From Zopfochytrium polystomum (taxonomy: Eukaryota > Chytridiomycota > Chytridiomycetes > Chytridiales > Chytridiaceae): DNA of 64,000 nucleotides. Both the position numbers and the translations under genes were made by a program. Positions 55,026 to 64,000 of this stretch are shown here, one piece after another. The stretch covers positions 124,001-188,000 of the forward strand of contig JAIVFJ010000071.1 of NCBI GenBank assembly GCA_025765615.1, written 5' to 3'. Below the pieces are notes generated by a model. The model saw only the letters and a list, made by a program, of their open reading frames with translations. It was not told where the DNA came from and searched no databases. The first letter of the stretch is position 1, and each line of letters begins with the position of its first letter.

Positions 55026-58000
55026 ATGCCGACCCCGCAGCAGAAGAAGAGCAAGCGTCGCGCGCATCCGCGATCCACCGACGCGACCCTGCAGTCCATC
55101 GAACATCAGTTCTCTGATGCAGAGGAGGGCGAGGTCGACGATGAGGTAACCTCCGCCGACCCAGCTGCCGCCACCCCCACCGCATCATCCATGTCCGCCG
55201 CGCCCTCCTCCTCCTCCAGGAGCACATCCGCCGCCCCACCGTCCTCACCATCGACCACCACCCCGACCCGACCAACCCGCCCGCAGCCGCCGGCATCCTC
55301 GTCGTCAGCGACCACCGCGCGGACACCGCGCACCTTCCCGCCCCCGCTGCCGCCAGGCATCACGGTCTCCGCTGCAGCCCGGCACCTCCGCACGTCGTCG
55401 ACCGCCTCCGATTCGGCCAACGAGGCGTCGAACCCGCCGTCGCCCGGCGACACGACGACGGATGGGGGCGGAGAGGACGCGGACGAGGAGGAGGGCTTTG
55501 GGAGAGACATGGACGACGACTTTAACGACGAGGATGATCGGACGGGCGACGACGAGGGCGACGCGTATGCAGATGAAGTCGACGATGATGACGACGACGA
55601 CGAGGACGGCGAGATCGATCTGCACTACAAGGATGAATGGTTCAACGCTACTGGCGGTGAGCTCCTTTTCACGTCTGCTACGCTTCCGTCGCCCGCGGGA
55701 TCTTGGCATTTTCCAGTGGTCATGGCAGCTCTCAATCGCGCATCCCTGACTCTCTGCAGACTTTACCAAACAGTTCAACAAGGTCCGCAACCAGGCTGCC
55801 AGCACTGCCGAGGGGCCGCGGCCGACGATTCGAGGCAAGTTTGGTCCTTCGGCAGGCACAGCGGCAGGCGAATCGGCGGCGGGGAGCGCTGCGGCGAAGC
55901 AGAAGCGAAAGATCCCGGACGCCGCGCTTGTCGAGGCCCTCGGGGCAAAGTTTGGATCGCGGTTGAAGCTGGGTGAGCACTGGATCGCCGTTTCTATGAT
56001 GGATCCTCGTCGTTAGATGCTTACCCTGGTCATCTTCGCATCCAGACGAAGACTATGGAAGTCGCGTCTCGACCTCGGTGCAGAACGACATCAAGTACAG
56101 CTCGAGGAAAGCCGAAGGAGACAGGTTTGAGCACTTCCACCCAACCGTATCGATCTCTCTCTTATCGTTTTTCGTCGCGCGCGTAAGGCACACGCGGAAA
56201 GACAAGTCGGATCGAGCAACCGTGGAGCAGGTGTTGGACCCAAGAACCCGAATCATCCTTTTCAAGATGCTCAATCAAAACGTTTTCTATGAAGTGAACG
56301 GCTGCATAAGCACTGGGAAAGAGGTGCGTTTCAATTTCAATTTCCATAGTATGCAGTAACCGCTGACTGTCGCGCCCAGGCCAATGTATATCACGCAATA
56401 ACGGCGGGAGGCTCTCATCTTGCCATTAAGGTGTACAAAACTTCAATCCTCACATTCAAAGACAGAGATCGATACGTCACTGGAGAGTACCGATTCCGAC
56501 ACGGCTACAACAAGTCGAACCCGAGAAAGATGGTCAAAGTGTGGGCAGAAAAGGAAATGCGAAACTTGAAGCGACTGCATACGGTCGGGATTCCTTGTCC
56601 GGAGCCGATCCTTCTTCGAATGCATGTCCTTGTGATGGGGTTCCTGGGGTCCAGTGATGGATGGTAGGTGACTTCCATTGTGGTGTACTCGGTGTACTGA
56701 ATTGGGTGCCGTTTCCTCAAAGGCCAGCTCCACGGCTGAAAGACGCTCACATCAGCGATCCAAAAACGTACCGCGTGATTTATAACGACCTCCTCAAAAT
56801 GGTCTGGCGAATGTATCATCGTTGCAAGCTTGTGCACGCCGATCTCAGCGAGTACAACTTACTGTAGGCAGATTCTCTGCTTCCGATGGCGTCTTCATTC
56901 CACGTTTAATGCTTCTTACCGTTGCAAAAGGTACCACAAAAAGACACTATACATTATCGACGTATCGCAGTCAGTCGAGCACGACCACCCGCACGCTCTC
57001 GAGTTCCTGAAAAAGGACTGCTCCAACATTGTCGACTTTTTCCGCCGGCGCGTCGACTATGCAGCGCAGGATGACGACGATGACGAGAACGAGGGCGAGG
57101 CGAAGGAGGCGGACGCAGACGGCAAAAGCCCAAAGAAGAAAGATCCGCCGCCCCCGCCCGTCCTGAGCATCCGCGAGGTCTTTGACTTTATTCGAACCGA
57201 GTATGCCACGATGCGCGCGGCAGCTTGGAACGTCGGGGCCGTGGCTGAGGCGGCGGGACAGCCGGAAGCGGAGGAAGAACAGGTGCTGGTCAGCCACCTG
57301 CAGCACCTGCACGCGGTGGCCGCGGCGGCTGAGGCGTTTCGGTCGACTGGCGGCGGTGCCGACGGCGCGGGCCGCAGGCTCCGATGAGGCGGTCTTCATG
57401 GCATCCCGCATCCCGCGATACCTCGCGGAGATCGAGATTCCGGAGGAGCGCCGCCAGCGCGGGCTGTTTGCGCCCGTGTCGGCGGCAGCGGCGGCAGCAC
57501 CGGTAACCACCGCCTCCGCCGCAGCAGGTCCGTCCGGCCTCGCGTCTGCGGTCGCCGCGGTCGCCGCGGCAAACCCGGCGGCCGCGGCTGAGCTTCTGCG
57601 ACTGACTGCGGGTGCGCCTGCTACCGCTGCAGCGGCGTCGGCGCCAACAGTCGCGGTGGCTCCATCGTCGACAGACGGCGCGGCGCACCAAGCGGGATCC
57701 TCGGGCGTTGGTGCGGCGGGCAGTTTCCGTCGCGCGGAGCAGACAAGCAAGCACTTTGGAGCGGCAGGGAGCGTAGCGAGCCTTGCGTCGTCTGACGCGG
57801 GCGGAGTGAGCAGCCTGGTGGGGACAGACGAGACGAGCGAGGGCGGCGACGACGAGGACAATGCCGAGATTCAGGATCGGAAGGACGGCGACGAGGACGA
57901 CAGCGACAGCAGCGGGAGCGGAAGCAGCGATGACGGCGACGACGGTGTAAGAGAGAAGGGAAGCCGGTTGAAGAAGGACGAGGAGAAGGAGGAGAAGCGG

Positions 58001-58193
58001 GTAATGTGGCGGTTGCTTCTTGCCCTTTGTACCTAAGGAAACTGACTCTTTTTTTCCTCTTCCTTCATCATCTCGGCAGGCACGAAAGGCTGCGGTGAAG
58101 GAGGAAAAGCGAGAGAAGAGAAAGACCAAAGTCCCCAAGGCGGTGAAGAAGCGGAAACAGAAGCTTGCTGCCGATAAGGGGAAGAAGAAGTGA
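55026..58193 (+). CDS. RIO1: RIO1 atypical serine kinase (40S ribosome maturation)
   Basis: RIO1 acts in late cytoplasmic 40S maturation. Exons are 55026-55656, 55760-55972, 56046-56124, 56188-56323, 56380-56663, 56723-56863, 56931-about 57360, then to 58000, and 58080-58193. The kinase motifs are complete: [26 protein letters not shown] (nucleotide loop, about residue 348), [17 protein letters not shown], catalytic [12 protein letters not shown] (about 484-495) and metal-binding [15 protein letters not shown]. The 210-residue N terminus is acidic. The C terminus is basic ([20 protein letters not shown]), as in other RIO1 proteins. Between [12 protein letters not shown] and [15 protein letters not shown] the frame shifts by one. 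A 22-nt GT-AG excision (GTGCCG...CCGCAG) would fix it but is too short for a normal intron, so an indel is possible. An Ala-rich stretch of about 150 residues is inserted after IPRYL. Confidence 0.92.
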
Positions 58194-58530
58194 CTAAATG
58201 TCTAGTCGTTCTGATGGGGGGAAGTGGTACACGAATAAACAACTGGCGAAACACCAAAGCACAAAGAAGAAGGTTACCCAGAAGGTAGGGTGAGCATAAT
58301 CAAAACTAATAATTCATGTAGGGCACAATGTGTGTGCATAACTTCTTTCAAACGGTTTCGAAATGCTCTCTACCTTTTTTGGAGGTCATAGTCTTAGCGA
58401 AGAGCATAAAGCAGAATCAAACACGATTCGGATATCATACGGTCACTACCATGCGGATGACGGCACACAGCTACGAGCATTGGCGCCCCCCACACCTCAC
58501 CACGCGCCTCACAACCCACCGCGGAAACCT
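58194..58530. other. convergent 3' spacer
   Basis: Between the converging RIO1 gene and the membrane protein on the minus strand. No gene was seen. Confidence 0.5.
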
Positions 58531-60106
58531 TCACTTGGTCACAAGCGACTCCCCGGACTCGTACTCCCTGATCCCCCAGTCCACGTCGTCTGCGCCGGTG
58601 CCAACGCCGGAACCCGCCGCCGTCGTCGTCGTCGGAAGCCTCAAGCGGCTCGCCAAAGCCGGCAGCGGCGGCGCCTGGTGCACGACCGGCAGCCTCCGCG
58701 GCTCTCCCAACACCGGCGTCGCCGGCCGCCGCGCGGCGCGGCCCTCCTCCGCGTATTGCTCCGCGACAACCGGCGGCACCGCCGCCGCCGCCGCCACCGC
58801 GCCACCCGCTTCCACCACCCCCTCCCCCTCCTCCCCCTCCTCTTCCCGCACTCCCCGCTCGCCGCCGGCACCGCCACCACCACCGCCACCGCCCTCACCA
58901 ACAGCGGCAGCAGCGTGCAACAGCGTGTACCCGTTCCACGCGACGTACGCCATGAGCGCCTGCTCGACGTAGGCGGCGGCGGTGAAGGCGGCGTCGAAGA
59001 AGAAGGCCACGGCGAGGACGACGTAGGCGGCGAGGAGGACGAGCTCGTAGGCGAGGTGTAGCGCGTGGTTGTAGTATTTTTTGACGCGGGTGAGGGGGTC
59101 GGGGTCGTGTGGCGGTGGCGGCGGCGGGGGCGGTGGGGAAGTGGAGGAGGGGGAGAGCTTTGGGCGGTGGGGTGCGGCGGCAGGGGCGGCGGCGGCGTCG
59201 ACGTCGGTGACGGTGACGGCGGGGACGGGGACGGTCTGCTGTTGCCGCTTCGGGGACTGCGGGGGCGACGGACATGGCGACGATGGCAGCATCCGTGTAC
59301 AGCGCGACACCAGCAAACGCGCACGTCGCGACCAGCGCAACCGCGCGGTACGCGACAAACGCCGGGCTCGCGCGCGCCGGGAGCTGGTCCCAATCGTTAT
59401 CCGCGTACGCCTGGATCTGCAGCGCGACGGCGGCAGCGCTGAGGGCTGTATAGACGGCTGTAGCGACTAAAGCGGGCGGGTTTTCCGCGAGAGCGCGGAG
59501 GATGGTGGTCGGCGGGGCGCGACCGGACGGGCGGAGGATGGGGCGGCGCGGGCGGAGACGGCCGGTGATGATTTGGAAGCGGACGGCGGTGATGTAGGCG
59601 GTGACGACGCTGTGGGTGCGTTTAAGGAGGGGTGAAGGCGACCATGTATTCGGAGAAGTGGGCGAAGCCGCTGGGAGGGCGGGAGGGAAGGAGACGTTTT
59701 CGGTTATGGGATTGTTCCAACAAGGTGAATATTTTTGGGGGCCTTACAGGGGGTCAAGGGAAGCGCGGACACATGCGTAGAACATGACGAGGTCGGTCGC
59801 GATGCTGATCAGCGAGGCGACGAGGATGGCGGACTGCGCGGGTGACAAGTGGAGGCCATGTCTTTCGAGGAAGGAGGAGGAGCGCGGCGATGGCTGAGGC
59901 GGAGGTGGATGATGCCTGGAGGCGGATGCGGCGGCGAGCCGGTTGCGGCGCAGGACGGCGGCGGAGGACGAGTCGGCGGCGATGCAAGCGATCAGGTTGA
60001 TGAGGGCGATGGATGCGTTAAGGGAAGGGGCGAACACGATGATAGCGGCCATGAGCGAGAGCGAGCCGCCGTTCGCGCCGGGGACGCCGGCGGCGGCGTT
60101 GTCCAT
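58531..60106 (-). CDS. unidentified multipass membrane protein
   Basis: Exon 1 (60106-59748) starts MDNAAAGVPGANGGSLSLMA and contains two to three hydrophobic segments (FAPSLNASIALINLIACIA; ILVASLISIATDLVMFYAC). It splices in phase to 59609, giving DPLVVTAYITAVRFQIITG, then LVATAVYTALSAAAVALQIQ and further helices. The final part, in another frame, has Pro9, then RVKKYYNHALHLAYELVLLA and VLAVAFFFDAAFTAAAYVEQ, a Gly-rich stretch, and ends VTK at 58531. The join between the last two frames (about 59270-59340) could not be fixed. A phase-0 intron with a GTCGCG donor and CCCGCAG acceptor would work. Family unknown. Confidence 0.55.
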
Positions 60107-60227
60107 GTTTGTATTGTTGTGGAAGGAGGGAAGGAGAGATTGTAAAACAAATTCAGATTACTAACAGATATTTTTCGACTTGCTGGCGCTGCGCCCACCG
60201 TTTTTTCGTTTCCGCCTTTCTCCCTCT

Positions 60228-60271
60228 CCTCTGTCTCTCTCTCTGTCTCTCTCTCTATCTCTCCCTCTCTC

Positions 60272-60302
<31 letters not shown>

Positions 60303-60303
60303 T
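60228..60303. repeat. CT-rich microsatellite
   Basis: Imperfect (CT)n tract of about 75 bp upstream of the membrane protein gene. Confidence 0.9.
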
Positions 60304-60669
60304 TCTCGATAGGTGTTTTCCGTCGCGAGGTGAACTGCAAAACAACGGGGAACACTCGCGAGGAGACGGAAACAAGCAGCCTGCCGAACCAGCAATATTT
60401 TCTGCATTGCGGAAGACAAAGAATTAGTTTGAGCCTCGTTTTTCCGCAATTTTTGATGGCCTTTGCCAAACGCGGCATTTACTGTAAAACGTCGCAATTC
60501 ATCGAAAACAGTAAAAAAATATAAAATTTTTGGCGATTGCAAATTGCTGACCAAATCCCAGCCTCAAAATGGCAAGTGAGCACTTTCTGCATCGCACGGT
60601 GCTCTCTCTGGCAAAAAGAGGTTCGCTTTTTTCCTCCAAAATAAGATATGGGAAGGCTACGCCTTACCA

Positions 60670-60720
60670 CCTCGCCTGCGAGGATATTTGTAATCCAGCA
60701 CCCCAGAGGGGAGCTGGATT
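60670..60720 (-). mobile_element. hairpins at the 3' side of the Helitron-like ORF
   Basis: Two perfect stem-loops lie just past the stop codon on the transposon's 3' side. One is AATCCAGC-A-CCCC-AGA-GGGG-A-GCTGGATT (60692-60720); the other is CCTCGC-CT-GCGAGG (60670-60683). Helitrons end in a hairpin followed by CTRR; no CTRR at the usual 10-15 nt spacing was found, so the exact end is uncertain. Confidence 0.4.
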
Positions 60721-60766
60721 AAACATGGTTAAACTTAATTTTGCAACTTCTGCATTGCTGATGCAA

Positions 60767-62678
60767 TTATTGATCCAGCAAGATAGAAAGAGTATCCAAT
60801 CTTTGATCTTCTGCCAACCTTTTTTGGAACCCTGGACTCTCCCAGAGTGATGACACCCTGTCATACGGAAAACCCTTCACCATGAGGCCAGCCACGTTTT
60901 TCACACGTGACAGAGCCGCAAACGTGAGCCGAGTTGTTTGTTCTTTGGAGCCAATGTCAACATAAGCAGAAGCAAGTGTTTGCCCTTGGCTCTTGTGAAT
61001 TGTCATGGCATAGGCCAGCCTCAAGGACAACTGTGTACGTGTTCCTCCATTAGTGCCATCAACTGATATCGGAGCGATAGCCACATATTTCTCATGTCCC
61101 TCAACACCGTTGTCAAAAGAGGGACCAGGAGCAGCATATTGGTCCATTTCAACCACCACAAACAGCGGCATTGCAGCGTTGTCAGATCCAAAAACTATAT
61201 CTTGGACAGTACCAAGTGCACCATTTGTAAGCCCAACACGCTTCCACATATTTGATGTTAGGGCAACCCTTGCCCCAATGGCAATGTAAATGAAGTTCTC
61301 CAAGTTTTGAAAGTCCTTGGAATCCTTACTTCTTGCATCTTCAGGATTATTGAGTGCAGTTACCCGAACAATTGGAGAGCGAAGCTGCTGCAGCTGGGCG
61401 CGGTTATGCTCCTCAACTGCAGAGTTCTGCTCTGTAAGAAGCTCCTCTGCCCCTCCTTCATCCACAATAGTTCCATAGGGGTTAAGGTCCTGCTCTTCAA
61501 GATCCAGATCCACAACAGCATTCTCATCAACCAATCCCTGACCTTCATCTTCATTATCCAAAGCAACAGGCAAGCCTGGAGGAACTCCATTCTCTGGAAG
61601 ACCATCACAAGCAGCCTGGTCAAACTGAACACAATGCTCAATAAAGTCAGGGTGGTTCTCCACCAAAAACCTTGCAATCATCTGCACTCTTGCTCTACAA
61701 ACAGTCAAGTCTCTAGGTTGGCTGTGTTCATCTTGATTTGCTCTGCAAACAACAATAACTGAAACTGCTGCTGGGAGGTGAGGGACTTGCTTCACAAACT
61801 CAATATTCTGCTGGCAAACGTTTGCCACAAAGCCTCGGTGCACATTTCGGCCATTGCTGCGCAGCTGATAGACAGTCATGATGGGAGGAACAGGAGAAAG
61901 CAGCATTTCTTCAACCATAGTGAGGGATCTCAGAGCTTGTCTTATTTCCAAATCAATGGTGGAGAATTCTGGGATCATGTCATTCTCAATTCCAAAAAAG
62001 GGGAACCCCAGCATTCTGGTGTTTCATCAGATCTGAATGGACTTCAGAACAAAAACAGTCAGCACTGGTTAACTTACCTTTTTTGCACTGAGCACTCTTA
62101 TAGTTGTTGGCCACTGGAAGTGGCATGTCTTTTGCTGGCCAAAGCTCTCTGCAAACAGTGCAGTGAAGTGAGTTGTATCGAGCCATTTTCTCGTGAAATT
62201 GAGTCATAGCAGTCTTTGCAAAAAGCTGCTCAATCAGAGGACCATTTTCAGCTGCATCAAACTGCTGCAAGTAGTTGCCTTGAGGAATTTGGTCCTACAG
62301 AATGCCAATAATTAGTTTGACTGAAGTAAATATGAAAAGTTAGTCAAAGAGAGCGAAACCTGTAGTGTTGGCTCATTTGCCTCATCACTCTCATTCTCAG
62401 GCTGTGCAACTGCTTGGTTGTGCTGCGAAACTTTCTCTGCTGCAGCTTGTGCTTCGCCATGAGCAAGTGCTTGAACACGAATGGGTGGATGAATTGGAGC
62501 TTGAGTTTGCTGCTCCAACTGGAAGTCTTCTCTGTGCAGAGGCCCTTGAGACTGCTTGGCGCAGCACAGTATCAGTGGCAGTTTGGACTTGAACAGCAGC
62601 CTCTCGAGCGCGACGATTGGCTTCCTTTTGTTCTTCAGTCAGTTTCGGTCTGCCAGCTCTTGATCGTTTTGAACCCAT
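60767..62678 (-). mobile_element. Helitron-derived gene, internally deleted
   Basis: It starts MGSKRSRAGRPKLTEEQKEA at 62678 and runs through at least two or three putative introns (one ending CTGTAG before DQIPQGN). The N-terminal part has the Helitron-associated cysteine region (FHEKMARYNSLHCTVCRELW, a DUF6570-like domain) and then GIENDMIPEF, SLTMVEEMLLSPVPPIMTVY and CRARVQMIARFLVENHP. In the same unbroken 415-codon frame (62014-60767) this passes directly into the last part of a PIF1-type helicase: GARVALTSNMWKRVGLTNGA, LAYAMTIHKSQGQTLASAYV and FAALSRVKNVAGLM. The Rep/HUH domain and helicase Walker A/B motifs are absent. The element cannot be autonomous. Confidence 0.8.
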
Positions 62679-62801
62679 TCTGTGTAGCAGGTCTGATTTT
62701 CCTTTTCCTTTTTTTTTTTTTTTTTTTTGTTTTTTTGGCTTTCACCATGATTCCAATGAGGAAAACAGAACAAAAAAAAAATTTTTTTTCTGCGCAAACA
62801 C

Positions 62802-62832
<31 letters not shown>

Positions 62833-63180
62833 TCACTCACATGCACGGGCCAGCAGCAGCAGCAGCCTGCGATTCAGGGATGGCAGGCTGTGTTGGGACC
62901 TGACGGCAGTGGTGGTGGTGGTGGTGGCAGCTGCAGACGACGACAGCAGACTTACGGACGACGACAACGAGTCGGTTGCAGTGGTTGGACGGCGAACGGT
63001 TGGGGTTGTTGTAATTTCCTTTTTTTCCTTTTCTCCTCTTTTCTATTTTTTCTACTCTTTTTTTTTTGCTTTTTTTTCCATTTTGTCTGCTTTTTTTTTC
63101 TATTTTGTCTGCTTTTTTTCTATTTTGTCTGCTTTCCTTTTCTATTTTGTCTGCTTTTTTTTCCTTCCTGTTTTCTAAAC
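62679..63180. repeat. T-rich satellite and microsatellites
   Basis: Poly-T at about 62709-62728, (AC)n at about 62801-62831 followed by (ACTC)n to about 62840, and from about 63070 to 63165 a tandem array of a roughly 20-nt unit containing TCTATTTTGTCTGC separated by T7-T9 runs. Confidence 0.75.
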
Positions 63181-64000
63181 ATTTCTGACAAAACATTGGT
63201 TCCCCTAATTCACTAATCAAAAATCGGGCCCCTGGGGGATTCACGTGTAGAATTAAATCCTCCCCTGCTGCGAGACAGACAGACCTCTGTCAGCCAAAGG
63301 ACATACTGTCGTTGGCTGTCCAAAAATAACAACCAACCCCCGCAACCAAACCATTGTTGGATTGGCGAGCAAATAATTACTGATTCCAACCTCCTGCGCG
63401 CTCGATCAGCGCCCTTCTTGGCTTCCCTTGTGACTACTACTTCCGCACACGCACACACACACCCCACACCCACACACCCCGCCTAAATTTCTGCTGTCAA
63501 ATGACGCTTCGGCTTAACCTTCTTGTTCTTCTTCGTTGGTTTGTTGTCGCTATTAACATTAACTTTATTGTCTCTTTGTTTCGTTGTGTTTCTCCACTTT
63601 CCTTCCCTGTTAACGTGTACTTGGCTTTCTGCCATATTAATACCAGCATATGGCATTTCACTCTTTCCGTCACGCAGCCAACAAGAAGAAAAAAAAAAAG
63701 AAATGCGCCAAGGCGGCAAAACTGAAGGATGTCTCTCGAGGAGTACTCGAAAGGATAGGATAGGGTTGGAACTGCGCTTCAGTTTGGAGTGCGTAAGAGA
63801 AATGGTTGGGCCATTTGGAAAGAAAACGGACAATTGTTACTTGCCGAAGGGAAAAGAATCGGGGGAGGTTCATGTGGGTGCGACGAAGGGAGGGAATCAA
63901 GGCCACATGATGCTTCAAACTTCTCAGCCTTGAGTAAAAACCTGGCGATTTGGTCGGTATTAGGAAGCCTTACTGGCAAGCCCATTCTCCCAATCATTTT
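63181..64000. other. spacer to window end
   Basis: No gene or RNA was recognised; CA-rich words occur near 63450-63478. Confidence 0.4.

Noticed and set aside
55305..55859. minus-strand frames over the acidic N terminus of RIO1
   Set aside because: Antisense of Asp/Glu codons gives Val/Arg/Ser-rich strings. RIO1 is unambiguous on the plus strand.

Overview
The window looks like nuclear DNA of an early-diverging, probably zoosporic (chytrid-type) fungus. The evidence is: short GT-AG introns (about 55-130 nt) in almost every gene, GC-rich coding exons separated by AT-rich, microsatellite-laden spacers, fungal protein families (UPF0658 Golgi protein, SPBC2A9.03-type WD40 protein, DHA1 transporters, multicopper oxidase, a GH28 fragment), and a decayed gene with VLQWW-type repeats that I associate with chytrids. 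The lineage is an inference. No single gene here fixes the species.

1-15 kb is mostly housekeeping. It holds an elongator tRNA-Met, a short-form (LeuA/plant-like) 2-isopropylmalate synthase divergently paired with a nine-exon UPF0658 membrane protein, a ten-exon WD40 protein, an intronless coiled-coil protein, and the WW-repeat pseudogene.

15-45 kb is dominated by a dispersed tandem array of paralogous DHA1-type major facilitator transporters. All full copies lie on the minus strand with the same four-exon structure. Three copies are intact (16.1-17.7, 22.6-24.3 and 38.6-40.35 kb). Two are full length but carry a single +1 homopolymer indel (25.8-27.5 and 43.5-45.3 kb). Two are eroded pseudogenes (35.5-36.7 and 41.2-42.7 kb), one is a 3' fragment carried on a duplicated segment (32.2-32.8 kb), and one is an inverted fragment (15.4-15.7 kb). 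The six copies whose upstream region could be read share GACGGATG 230-320 bp before the start. Between the copies lie transposon relics (Harbinger, MULE, Tc1/mariner, two mariner-type MITEs, an unclassified repeat), a GH28 polygalacturonase scrap and an intact PAQR/Izh-type membrane receptor gene.

46-60 kb returns to ordinary genes: a secreted multicopper oxidase with frame problems around one copper motif, a large unidentified protein, a tRNA-Glu-like gene with an abnormal anticodon loop, a CD225/dispanin membrane protein, the RIO1 kinase, and an unidentified multipass membrane protein. 60-64 kb holds a Helitron-derived open frame in which the N-terminal domain is joined directly to the end of the helicase, plus T-rich satellite DNA.

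Exon coordinates were worked out by hand from GT/AG sites, reading phase and family similarity. For the UPF0658, WD40, PAQR, CD225, LeuA, 736-residue and intact DHA1 genes the summed exon lengths are divisible by three. No database search could be run.
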